A stretch of DNA of 64,000 nucleotides, taken from Massilia sp. Root351. Lineage in GTDB: Bacteria; Pseudomonadota; Gammaproteobacteria; Burkholderiales; Burkholderiaceae_D. Below the pieces are notes generated by a model, which was given only the letters and a program-made list of their open reading frames with translations, was not told the DNA's origin and searched no databases. The position numbers and the translations under genes were made by a program. Position 1 is the first letter of the stretch, and the number at the start of each line of letters is the position of its first letter. Positions 1 through 6,976 of the stretch are shown here, one piece after another. The stretch spans positions 388,525 through 452,524 of the forward strand of contig NZ_LMDJ01000032.1 in the NCBI RefSeq assembly GCF_001425045.1, read 5' to 3'.

Positions 1-1
1 T

Positions 2-1327
2 TCGATCCGCGATGCGTCGACCACGCTGAAAGGCATCGACGCCCGCGCGTCGCGCGAGCTGTTCGCCCTGCCGGGCGGTCCGGCCCAGATCGCACTGGGC
101 GGCGACTACCGCAATTACCATTACGTGCAGACGCCGAACGCCACCAGCTCGGACATCTTCGGCTTTAGCGCGTCGCCGGCCTACGACCTGGAGCGCGCCA
201 ACTACGGCGTGTTCGCCGAGCTGGCCGCGCCGGTGCACAAGACCGTCGAGCTGACCGCCGCCGCCCGCTACGACACCTTCAACGCCGTCAAGAACGCGCT
301 CGCCAAGCGCGACATGGGCTCGAAGGAATCGTCCAGCACCTACAAGGTGTCGGCACGCTGGCAGCCGACCCAGACCTTCCTGGCGCGCGGCTCCTACGGC
401 ACCGGCTTCAAGGCGCCTAGCATGCTCGATATCGGCCAGCCGCTGGTGGCGGCCGGCTTCACCGCCTCGTCGTGGGACTGCCCGGCCAACCTGAAGGCGG
501 AAAACGCCGACTACTGCCAGGTGGGCAAGCGCCAGTACAACGTCATCTCGGGCGGCAATGAGAACCTGAAACCGGAGAAATCCAAGCAGTTCACCGTGGG
601 CTTCCGCTACGAGCCGACCACGTCGTTCTCGGTGCAGGCCGACCTGTGGGACGTGAAAATGCGCGACGCGGTGTCCAGCGTGAGCGAGAATCAGATCTTC
701 ACCGATCCGGTCAAGTTCCGTGACCTGTTCACCACCTTCGTCGATCCGGGCAACAATCAGACCTACTGGGCCAAGAAGACCCTGTCGGTCAACATCGGCC
801 AGACCCACAACCAGGGCGTGGACTGGGAAACCACTTACCGCCACCGCTTCGCGTTCGGCAACCTGACCAGCGTGCTGAACGGCACCTACCTGATCAAGTC
901 CGACTACACCAAGGCGGGTACCTCGAACGAGTGGACCTCGAGCATGAACTACTTCGGCTCCAACGATAAAGTGGCGTTCCGCCACATTATCCGCCTGGCC
1001 ACCACGCTGGACACCGGCAAGTTCTCGAACACGCTGACGGCCAACTACCGCAACGGCTACACCGATGCGGAAGCGGAAAGCCGCAACGTGGCGACCAACA
1101 AGCTGGAGAAATTCCGTCTGGAAGTGCCATCGCACCTGACGTTCGACTGGCAGGGCAAATGGCAGGTGAGCAAGCAGGTAGGCCTGCGCGCCGGCGTGAA
1201 GAACATCGCCGACCGCAACCCGCCGTTCTCGCTGCGCGCCTCGTCGGGCCACCAGGTTGGTTTCGATCCGCGCTATGCCGATCCGATGGGCCGCACCTTC
1301 TACATGACCGGTAACTACACCTTCTAA
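2..1327 (+). CDS. TonB-dependent outer-membrane receptor, C-terminal part
   Basis: The frame is open from base 2 to a TAA at 1325-1327, so only the last 441 residues are in the window and the signal peptide and plug lie upstream. The visible part is the 22-strand barrel: alternating aromatic/polar strands, the receptor motif YGTGFKAPS, the NLKPEKSKQFTVGF segment, and a C-terminal strand ending in FYMTGNYTF whose last residue is Phe, the usual outer-membrane assembly signal. Such receptors import iron chelates or other scarce ligands using TonB-ExbBD energy. The ligand cannot be told without the plug. It converges with the iron-linked hemP group, which fits an iron role, but that is inference. 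Confidence 0.93.
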   Translation, partial: SIRDASTTLKGIDARASRELFALPGGPAQIALGGDYRNYHYVQTPNATSSDIFGFSASPAYDLERANYGVFAELAAPVHKTVELTAAARYDTFNAVKNALAKRDMGSKESSSTYKVSARWQPTQTFLARGSYGTGFKAPSMLDIGQPLVAAGFTASSWDCPANLKAENADYCQVGKRQYNVISGGNENLKPEKSKQFTVGFRYEPTTSFSVQADLWDVKMRDAVSSVSENQIFTDPVKFRDLFTTFVDPGNNQTYWAKKTLSVNIGQTHNQGVDWETTYRHRFAFGNLTSVLNGTYLIKSDYTKAGTSNEWTSSMNYFGSNDKVAFRHIIRLATTLDTGKFSNTLTANYRNGYTDAEAESRNVATNKLEKFRLEVPSHLTFDWQGKWQVSKQVGLRAGVKNIADRNPPFSLRASSGHQVGFDPRYADPMGRTFYMTGNYTF

Positions 1328-1379
1328 TGTGGCGCCCGGCCGCGCTGCGGCCGGCGCGGTGAGCCATTCCGACAGAACA

Positions 1380-1411
1380 CCCCGCCAGCGCAAGCCGGCG
1401 GGGTTTTTTTA
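1380..1411 (+). terminator. Rho-independent terminator after the TonB receptor
   Basis: A CCCCGCC / GGCGGGG stem is followed by a run of seven T. It sits about 50 bases after the receptor stop and just short of the convergent DUF2325 gene, whose stop codon overlaps the T run. Confidence 0.8.
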
Positions 1412-2683
1412 TGCCAGGTCGGCTTCTTCCAGGCCGCGCGCCAGGCTGGAGATGCTGGGGTTGTCGATGAACACGCAGCGCTTGCCGGTGCGCTTGCAGA
1501 AGTCCTTCACGCGCCAGTAGGCGCTATGGCTGATGCAGCCGGTCTGGCAGATCACCAGGTCGGCCGCAGCCAGGCTGGCTTCGAGCTTGTTGGCGTTGTC
1601 CTCCAGGCCGCCGTCGTGGTGGGCGAACTGCGCGCCCACGCGTTCGATCAGCGCGCGGTAGGTCGCCACGTTGCCGGTGCGCCCGCCCACGCACAGGATG
1701 CTGCGGTCGGCCAGCCGTTCCGGCATGCGCACCACGTGCTCGGTGAGGCCCGGTGCGCGCTGGGCCGGCGCGCCGGCTGAGGCGGCGTCGGCCGGGTGCG
1801 GCATGGGGTGCTGCGCCGGGTGGCCGTGCTGCCCCGCCGGGACCGGCGGCGCGGCATGGCTTGCCGCCGTGGCTTGCGCCGCCAGCGCGGCCTGCGCGCG
1901 CGTCAGTTCCTGTTTCAGTTCCGCCACCTGGTTGCGCAGGGCGCGCTCACGTTCGTCGACCTGGCTCAGGCGCTGCGCCAGGCGGTCGCGCGTGTCCAGG
2001 CCGGGAATCGAGGCGCGCAGCTGCTCCAGTTCATGGCGCAGCGAGTCGGCCAGGCTGTCGCGCCCCACCAACTGGGCGCGCAGCTGCATCAGCTGGCTGG
2101 CGTGCTGGTCCAGCTCGGCATTGCGCTCCAGTTGCATGGCGGCGTTGCGCTGTTGCAGCCGCGCCAGTTCGCGCGTCATGCGCGAGTTTTCCTCCAGCAC
2201 GGCGTGGAAGCGCGTGATGTCGGCCCGCGCGCAGGCGCCGGCCTGGTGCTGCACCATGTGCAGGTCGCGGCACATCTGTTCTTCCAGCTCGGGCGTGCAG
2301 CGCGCGTGCGTCAGGCCGGCCCAGAAGGCGCCGGCCACGTCGCCGTTGGCCACGGCGAGGCGCCACAGCGCGGCCACCGCTTCGGTGTCCTTGGCGTTCT
2401 TGAAACGCAGCAGCACGCCGGCGTAGCGCCGTTCCAGTTCCTTCTGCAGCGCCTCGGACAGGCGGTTGCGGGCGCCGCATTCGGTGACCACGCCCACGTG
2501 CACCTCGTAGTCGTCGGCCACCACGGTGCCGCCGGTGATCTTGCCCACCAGCTTGCGCAGCGCGGCCAGTGGCATGCCCACGCCCACCAGCGGGCAGTGG
2601 CAGGCATGGCCCAGCTCCCACAGGCGGCGCCGGCGCGAGGTGTGCGCGGCCGGGGCCGCTTTTACTTGGTGTTTATCGCACAT
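1409..2683 (-). CDS. DUF2325 domain protein with Cys/His-rich N-terminus and coiled coil
   Basis: This 424-residue protein has three parts. Residues 1-160 are rich in Cys and His (for example WELGHACHCPLVG near residue 23 and the HARC...C...H...H...C stretch at about 125-150). Residues about 165-290 form a long coiled coil with heptad Leu/Glu/Arg/Gln. After an Ala/Pro/His linker, the last 100 residues are a DUF2325 domain, seen as ILCVGGRTGNVATYRAL, HDGG, and ADLVICQTGCISHSAYW. The DUF2325 fold resembles a small Rossmann domain with a conserved Cys. Function is unknown. The Cys/His cluster looks able to hold a metal or haem, which is inference. It lies 9 bases after the small gene at 2693-3028 and probably shares transcription with hemP. 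Confidence 0.85.
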   Translation of the reverse strand: MCDKHQVKAAPAAHTSRRRRLWELGHACHCPLVGVGMPLAALRKLVGKITGGTVVADDYEVHVGVVTECGARNRLSEALQKELERRYAGVLLRFKNAKDTEAVAALWRLAVANGDVAGAFWAGLTHARCTPELEEQMCRDLHMVQHQAGACARADITRFHAVLEENSRMTRELARLQQRNAAMQLERNAELDQHASQLMQLRAQLVGRDSLADSLRHELEQLRASIPGLDTRDRLAQRLSQVDERERALRNQVAELKQELTRAQAALAAQATAASHAAPPVPAGQHGHPAQHPMPHPADAASAGAPAQRAPGLTEHVVRMPERLADRSILCVGGRTGNVATYRALIERVGAQFAHHDGGLEDNANKLEASLAAADLVICQTGCISHSAYWRVKDFCKRTGKRCVFIDNPSISSLARGLEEADLA

Positions 2684-2692
2684 GCCGCCGCC

Positions 2693-3028
2693 TCACGCCG
2701 CCGGTTCGCCGGAGCGCGAGCGGGCCATCAGCCGCTCCAGGAAGTTGTGCTTTTCGCGCGCCGGCATGGACCGCTCGACCACCCCGGCCCATTGCTCGGA
2801 CAACTGCTGGCAGGTGGCGCTCAGCACCGGCGCCAGTTCCGGCAGGCTGGCCAGCGCCTTCAGGTGGCGCTCGATGACGGACGCCAGTTTCAGGCAGGCG
2901 CCGCTTTCCCCGGCGTTGGCCGTGTAGTGCGACATCAGGTGCAGCACCGCAGACAGCATCAGCTCCGGGCGCTGGCCGCTCTGGTTGGTGGTCAGGAAGA
3001 TAGGGTCGGTACGGTCGATGATGGCCAT
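2693..3028 (-). CDS. Small conserved-looking protein of unknown function
   Basis: This gene encodes 111 residues, predicted largely helical, with no signal peptide, membrane segment or motif that I recognise. The sequence runs from MAIIDRTDPIFL through a helical core (LMLSAVLHLMSHY, LASVIERHLKALASL) to a charged end. It lies between hemP and the DUF2325 gene on the same strand, 9 bases before the latter, so it is probably cotranscribed with it. A GAGTGCC sequence sits before the ATG as a modest ribosome site. Its company suggests a role in iron or haem handling, but nothing in the sequence itself shows that. Confidence 0.65.
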   Translation of the reverse strand: MAIIDRTDPIFLTTNQSGQRPELMLSAVLHLMSHYTANAGESGACLKLASVIERHLKALASLPELAPVLSATCQQLSEQWAGVVERSMPAREKHNFLERLMARSRSGEPAA

Positions 3029-3120
3029 CAGGCACTCCTCGCAAGGTCAGGGTGGCTGGCTACCGCGGTGCGGATGGCTGGCGGGATGGTAGGGCGGTGT
3101 CGGGCCCGGCGCCGGAGCGC

Positions 3121-3315
3121 TCAGGCAGTCAGGATGAGCTTGCCGAGCTGGGTGATGCGCAGGCGGTAGACTTTGTTGCCGTGTTCGATTTCCACTTCGC
3201 GCTGATCCTGCATCAGGCCGGCGCTGGTGAGGCGGCGGACGGCGGGCGCGGGGCTGCGGACTGGAGCGGGGATGGCGGTGCCGGCCGGAGCCAGCGTGGT
3301 TTTGTCAGCATGCAT
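3121..3315 (-). CDS. hemP: Hemin uptake protein HemP
   Basis: This small 64-residue protein carries the HemP family signature at its C-terminus: RRLTSAGLMQDQREVEIEH followed by YRLRITQLGKLILT. HemP proteins are short, Fur-controlled proteins found beside haem and siderophore uptake genes; in Burkholderia relatives they act as regulators of haem uptake. I chose the ATG at 3315 because a GGAG lies nine bases before it; an in-frame ATG at 3330 overlaps that site, and longer readings run back through the promoter. A promoter and Fur box lie immediately upstream. The two genes downstream on the same strand may be read from the same promoter, as no clear terminator is seen in the 92-base gap. Confidence 0.88.
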   Translation of the reverse strand: MHADKTTLAPAGTAIPAPVRSPAPAVRRLTSAGLMQDQREVEIEHGNKVYRLRITQLGKLILTA

Positions 3316-3332
3316 ATTGGTACACTCCATTA

Positions 3333-3351
3333 AATGAGAACGATTCGCATT
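3333..3351 (-). promoter_or_regulatory. Fur box over the hemP start of transcription
   Basis: The 19-mer AATGAGAACGATTCGCATT has inverted half-sites TGAGAA and TTCGCA (complement TGCGAA), matching the Fur consensus pattern TGATAAT-N-ATTATCA. It covers the expected transcription start of the hemP promoter at 3355-3383, the classical position for iron-dependent repression. Confidence 0.75.
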
Positions 3352-3354
3352 TGC

Positions 3355-3383
3355 ATTATTGTTCAAGGCTGCTTTATTTGCAA
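3355..3383 (-). promoter_or_regulatory. hemP promoter
   Basis: On the minus strand a -35 box TTGCAA (3378-3383) and a -10 box AATAAT (3355-3360) are separated by 17 bases. The start of transcription would fall near 3348, inside the Fur box. Confidence 0.65.
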
Positions 3384-3410
3384 GAACAATTTGCGCGGAG
3401 TGCGGACAAG

Positions 3411-3436
3411 AAAAAAGGCCCGCCGGGAGGCGGGCC
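3411..3436 (-). terminator. Terminator of the CRP/FNR-type regulator gene
   Basis: Read on the minus strand, an eight-pair stem GGCCCGCC / GGCGGGCC with a four-base loop is followed by six T. It lies 28 bases beyond the stop of the regulator gene and separates that group from hemP. Confidence 0.85.
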
Positions 3437-3464
3437 AAGCTGGGGTATTTCCTGCGAAAAATCG

Positions 3465-4406
3465 TCAGACTGCGGCGTACAGCGCCTGGCTGGCCGGCGC
3501 GGCTTGGACCGGGGCGGCGGGCGCGGTGACAGGCCCGGCGATGGGTGCGACCAGCGCGGCGGCAGCGCCGGCCGCCGCGGTAGCGGCGGCCGGCTTGGCG
3601 CGCCCGGCGCCGGGCTGGCGGCCGCGGGCGCGCGATGGCGGCAGGCGGCGCAGGTTTTTCAGCGCGTCCGGATCCTTGATGCCGATGGTGCGCTGGTCGA
3701 CGCTGATCAGGCCCACTTCATTGAAGGCCGACAGCGTGCGGCTGACCGTTTCCAGGGTCAGCCCCAGGTAGCTGCCGATTTCGTGGCGCGTCATGCGCAG
3801 GTTGAACAGTTTGCTGGAGTAGCCCATTTGCGCGAAGCGGTCCGACAGTGCCACCAGGAAGCGCGCCACGCGGGCCTCGGCGCTGAGCGCGCCCAGCATG
3901 CCTATCATGGCTTGTTCGCGCACCAGTTCCCGGCTCATCACGCCGTACATCATGTTTTCCAACTCGATGTGGACCCGGCCCAGCGCGGCCAGCTTGCGGA
4001 ACGGCAGCAGGATCAGGTCGCAGTCCGACAGCGCCACCGCCTCGGACGAATAGTGGCGGGTGTGGATGCCGTCCACGCCCATCATGTCGCCCTTCATCGG
4101 GAAGCTCAGCACCTGCTCGTTGCCGAACTCGTCGATCAGCACGGTTTTCAGAAAACCGGAGTTGACGATGTACAGCATGTCGAAGGGTTGGCCGATGGTG
4201 TGGATGCGCTGGCCGGTCTTGAATTGCACGTGTTGGAACAGCAGTTCTTCGGAATGGGCGAGGTTGACTGGAGGGATGTGCAGCAGTTCGCAGACTTCCT
4301 TCAGATTCGACCACAACCGGCCTTGGCGCTGGCGCCCGGCTTCCAGGCCGGACGGTGGCACCGCCGGCGCACCGGGGCGGAACTCGGTGATTTGCGTAGA
4401 CTGCAT
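3465..4406 (-). CDS. CRP/FNR-family transcriptional regulator without Fe-S cysteines
   Basis: This 313-residue protein has a cyclic-nucleotide-binding-fold sensor (about residues 45-165), a dimer helix, and an FNR-type winged helix (about 185-250). The recognition helix reads LETVSRTL, keeping the E-SR residues by which FNR reads TTGAT-N4-ATCAA. The sensor has only two cysteines (C39 and C129), so the four-cysteine iron-sulfur site of oxygen-sensing FNR is absent. After the DNA-binding domain there is a tail of about 60 Ala/Pro residues of unknown use. The start at 4406 is chosen because AGGGAGA lies before it. The gene is third in the group usp-regulator-fnr, and a perfect FNR box lies upstream of usp, so it may control its own cluster. 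The sensed signal is unknown. Confidence 0.9.
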   Translation of the reverse strand: MQSTQITEFRPGAPAVPPSGLEAGRQRQGRLWSNLKEVCELLHIPPVNLAHSEELLFQHVQFKTGQRIHTIGQPFDMLYIVNSGFLKTVLIDEFGNEQVLSFPMKGDMMGVDGIHTRHYSSEAVALSDCDLILLPFRKLAALGRVHIELENMMYGVMSRELVREQAMIGMLGALSAEARVARFLVALSDRFAQMGYSSKLFNLRMTRHEIGSYLGLTLETVSRTLSAFNEVGLISVDQRTIGIKDPDALKNLRRLPPSRARGRQPGAGRAKPAAATAAAGAAAALVAPIAGPVTAPAAPVQAAPASQALYAAV

Positions 4407-4530
4407 GCTTTTCTCCCTGTAGCAGTTATGATCATCTGGCAACTTCTGATGTGTGATTTCAGTATGCCAACATGGTCTTGCCATAGATATCAGCCGAGGC
4501 TGATTGTGGGCGTAGGAGGATGCGCCCAGC

Positions 4531-4548
4531 CGTAGGAAAACTCCTACG
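4531..4548. promoter_or_regulatory. Perfect dyad resembling a NarL/NreC-family binding site
   Basis: CGTAGGA-AAAC-TCCTACG is a perfect seven-base inverted repeat. It resembles the GTAGGG-N4-CCCTAC site known for the nitrate/oxygen regulator NreC of the NarL family. A lone half-site CGTAGGA lies at 4511-4517. The dyad overlaps the stop codon of the NarL-type regulator gene and lies about 125 bases before the FNR-like regulator's start codon. Confidence 0.5.
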
Positions 4549-5188
4549 ATTTGAAAGGGGAGAGTAGCCGGTGGGCCACCGCGTACTGCACCATCTCCGA
4601 GAGGGAGTTCATGCCCATCTTCTGCATGATGCGGGTTTTGTGGGTGCTGACGGTCTTTACACTCAAATGCAAGCCATTGGCGATTTCCGTGATCGACTTG
4701 CCTGCCACCAGTAGCGAAAAAACCTCAAACTCGCGGTCCGACAGCTGTTTATGCAACAGGCTCTCGTTCGGCATCATGATGTTCAGGGCCAGCTGCTCGG
4801 CCACTTCGGTGCTGATGTAGGGCCGGCCGGCGGCCACGCGCCGGATCGCGCCCACCAGCTGGGTGCCGGCGCTCTCCTTGGTCAGGTAGCCCTGCGCGCC
4901 GGCGCGGATGGCGCGCACCGCGTATTGTTCTTCTTCGTGCATGGTCAGAATGAGGACGGCCAGCTTGGGCGCTTCGCTCTTGATCTGGCGGATCAGCTCG
5001 ACCCCGCTGCGGCCCGGCATCGACAAATCCAGCAGCAGCAGGTCGAAGCCGCCCTGGCGGATATGGTTCAGTACGTCGAAGCCGTCGACGGCTTCGCCTA
5101 CGATGTCGATGTCGGGAGCTCCGTCGAGGATGCGCTTGAGGCCTTCGCGCATAATGGTATGGTCGTCGGCAATGACAATTCTAATCAT
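4544..5188 (-). CDS. NarL/FixJ-family response regulator
   Basis: The protein has 214 residues. Residues 1-120 form a receiver domain with the acidic pair DD at 8-9, phosphoacceptor D54 (LLLDLSMPG), the switch Thr (ILTMH) and the Lys of YLTKES. Residues about 145-210 form a LuxR-type helix-turn-helix (LSDREFEVFSLLVAGKSI, LSVKTVSTHKTRI). No partner kinase lies beside it, so its sensor is elsewhere. It sits between usp and the FNR-like gene, a common arrangement for low-oxygen or nitrate control in betaproteobacteria. The dyad at 4531-4548 could be its own target site. The start ATG at 5188 gives the standard MIRIVIADDH opening. Confidence 0.93.
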   Translation of the reverse strand: MIRIVIADDHTIMREGLKRILDGAPDIDIVGEAVDGFDVLNHIRQGGFDLLLLDLSMPGRSGVELIRQIKSEAPKLAVLILTMHEEEQYAVRAIRAGAQGYLTKESAGTQLVGAIRRVAAGRPYISTEVAEQLALNIMMPNESLLHKQLSDREFEVFSLLVAGKSITEIANGLHLSVKTVSTHKTRIMQKMGMNSLSEMVQYAVAHRLLSPFKS

Positions 5189-5255
5189 GGATTGCAGTGG
5201 TGTTGTTGCGGGGGGATGGATAACAGGGGCGGCGGCGCGCGCCGCCCGCTGTCGT

Positions 5256-5723
5256 TTAGTCTGGCAGCGGCTCTTTGAGCAGGCGGTGCACCAGCACCGG
5301 CAGCTTGGAGTGCGACAGGACCTTGTTGGTGACGCTGCCGAGCAGCAGCTGGCCCCAGCCGCTGCGGCCGTGCGAGCCCATGAAGATCAGGTCGCAGCCT
5401 TGCTGGGCCGCCACGTCGACGATTTTCAGCGCCGTGCTTTCGGCGAACGCCGTCATGCCCTGGCATTCCAGGCCTTTCTTGCGGCACGCGTCCAGGATGG
5501 GCAGCACGTGCTCGGCGCCGGCGCGCTGCATGGCGGCGCGGTATTCCTCTTCGCTGGGGTAGCTGGGCGGAATGATTTCCACATAAATCGGGTACTGGTA
5601 CTCCGGCGCCACGAACAGCGCCAGCACTTCGGCTCCCATTTGCTGGGCGAACGACACGCCGGCACAGGCCGTCATTTTGGAAACAGCCGAGCCATCGGTG
5701 GTTATCAGGATTTTGCGGTACAT
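5256..5723 (-). CDS. Universal stress protein (UspA family, ATP-binding type)
   Basis: This 155-residue single Usp domain starts MYRKILITTDGS and carries the full ATP-binding motif G-2x-G-9x-G-S near its end (GSHGRSGWGQLLLGS), so it belongs to the nucleotide-binding branch. Start 5723 has AGGAG seven bases before it; the reading frame stays open further upstream, but only through the promoter. The 67-base gap to the response regulator contains a GC-rich stem (GGGCGGCG / CGCCGCCC) without a T run, so transcription may continue. The perfect FNR box about 95 bases upstream implies anaerobic or low-oxygen induction, as is usual for this family. Confidence 0.93.
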   Translation of the reverse strand: MYRKILITTDGSAVSKMTACAGVSFAQQMGAEVLALFVAPEYQYPIYVEIIPPSYPSEEEYRAAMQRAGAEHVLPILDACRKKGLECQGMTAFAESTALKIVDVAAQQGCDLIFMGSHGRSGWGQLLLGSVTNKVLSHSKLPVLVHRLLKEPLPD

Positions 5724-5814
5724 ATGCAGCTCCTTTTCTGTGAAATCCGCTTCGCTACACGGTGCCCATACTTCATTGTAGCCGCGATTCCGTCCATTGT
5801 TAGGAAGGAAAGAC

Positions 5815-5828
5815 TTGATATTTATCAA
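5815..5828. promoter_or_regulatory. FNR/Anr box upstream of usp
   Basis: TTGAT-ATTT-ATCAA is an exact match to the FNR consensus, with one further pairing base on each side. It faces the minus-strand usp group. A TACAAT-like -10 box lies at 5775-5780 on the minus strand. The FNR-family regulator encoded two genes downstream keeps the residues needed to read this sequence. Confidence 0.85.
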
Positions 5829-6139
5829 GGAATATGTGGAGATTCCGCAAAAGCGGCATGCTGTCCTGGACGGCTTTTTTTCATTGCTGGGTGGTTTTTG
5901 TTCCTCTGGGGCATATCCGTGCATGGCCTGGCGATGTTAGTATCTCCAAATACAACACTAAACTTCGTTTTCGCCATGCCGCAGGGCAGGGCGCCCGCCT
6001 TTGCCTAGCCGGTGATTGAACAACCGGGCGGCGCCCTGCTACACTCGCGTAAGCGGTTTGAATATTGCCGGGCGTCATCACAACGGATGCCGCGGTGCGC
6101 AGCAAGCAGCAATTTGACAAATTATGGAGAAGCAGGGAT
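5829..6139. other. Intergenic region between usp and cheZ
   Basis: These 311 bases carry no gene that I can support. They are AT-richer than the neighbours, contain the far upstream part of the usp control region, and must hold the promoter for cheZ-cheA. I see no strong sigma-70 hexamer pair and no sigma-28-like flagellar promoter that I would stand behind. Short open frames here lack ribosome sites. Confidence 0.5.
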
Positions 6140-6976
6140 ATGACCAACGCCGCTGATGATTTCGACGCACTATTTGATGAAGTGTCCGCGCAACGCGCCA
6201 CAGAACCGGCACCCGCCCCCGCCCCTTCCGCTGCTCCTGCCGCCTCCGCCGAGGATGACCTGGAGAGCCTGTTCGACGAAGTCTCCGCAGCCCGCCCGGC
6301 TCCGGCCGCCGTAGCGGCCGCGCCGGCCGCGCCCGCCGCTGCCGCGCCGGCCGCCGAGCACGCCGCCGTCGACCATGGCGACAACCCGATGTTTGAACGC
6401 CTGGGCGGCATTGTGCGCCTGCTGCACGACTCGCTGCGCGAATTGGGCTACGACAAGGCGCTGACCGAGGCGTCGGCCCAGATCGGCGACGCCCAGGACC
6501 GCCTGGAGTATGTCGCCACGCTGACTGAACAGGCCGCCAACAAGGTGCTCAACACGCTGGACGACGGCATGCCGGCGCAGGACGTGCTGTCCAAGCAGTC
6601 CAAGGAAATGGAAGACCGCTGGGCCGCGCTGTTCGCCGGCAAGCTCAGCCTGGACGAATTCAAGACCCTGGCGGGCGATTCGCGCGCCTTCGCGCAAGCC
6701 GTGTCGGCCGCCACCGAGGCGGAAAAAGCCCGCCTGCTGGAAATCATGATGGCGCAGGACTTCCAGGACATCACCGGCCAGCTCATCAAGAAAGTGGTGG
6801 GCATCACCAAGACGGTCGAAGCCGAACTGGCGCAGCTGTTGAAAGACAACGCCCCGACCGAAGTGCGCGAGAAGATTGCGCAGAAAGAGGTGTCGCTGAT
6901 GTCCGGCCCATCCGCACCGGCGGTGGCGCTGAACCAGGACAGTGTCGATGATCTGCTTGCCGATCTGGGATTCTAA
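6140..6976 (+). CDS. cheZ: Chemotaxis phosphatase CheZ
   Basis: This 278-residue protein dephosphorylates CheY-P. The catalytic helix reads AQDFQDITGQLIKK, keeping the Asp and Gln of the CheZ active site, and the end VDDLLADLGF is the CheY-binding tail. An N-terminal Ala/Pro-rich region of about 75 residues is longer than in E. coli (214 residues in all) and holds two copies of a DD-x3-LFDEVSA motif. Start 6140 follows a GGAG; upstream in-frame ATGs lack one. The stop TAA overlaps by one base the ATG of the downstream cheA, so the two are translationally linked. Confidence 0.93.
   Translation: MTNAADDFDALFDEVSAQRATEPAPAPAPSAAPAASAEDDLESLFDEVSAARPAPAAVAAAPAAPAAAAPAAEHAAVDHGDNPMFERLGGIVRLLHDSLRELGYDKALTEASAQIGDAQDRLEYVATLTEQAANKVLNTLDDGMPAQDVLSKQSKEMEDRWAALFAGKLSLDEFKTLAGDSRAFAQAVSAATEAEKARLLEIMMAQDFQDITGQLIKKVVGITKTVEAELAQLLKDNAPTEVREKIAQKEVSLMSGPSAPAVALNQDSVDDLLADLGF

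Noticed and set aside
5189..5255. GC stem between usp and the response regulator as a terminator
   Set aside because: There is no T run on the minus strand after the stem; it may only slow transcription or stabilise the message.
5834..6019. 61-codon plus-strand frame between usp and cheZ
   Set aside because: No ribosome site, no recognisable protein, and AT-rich intergenic composition.
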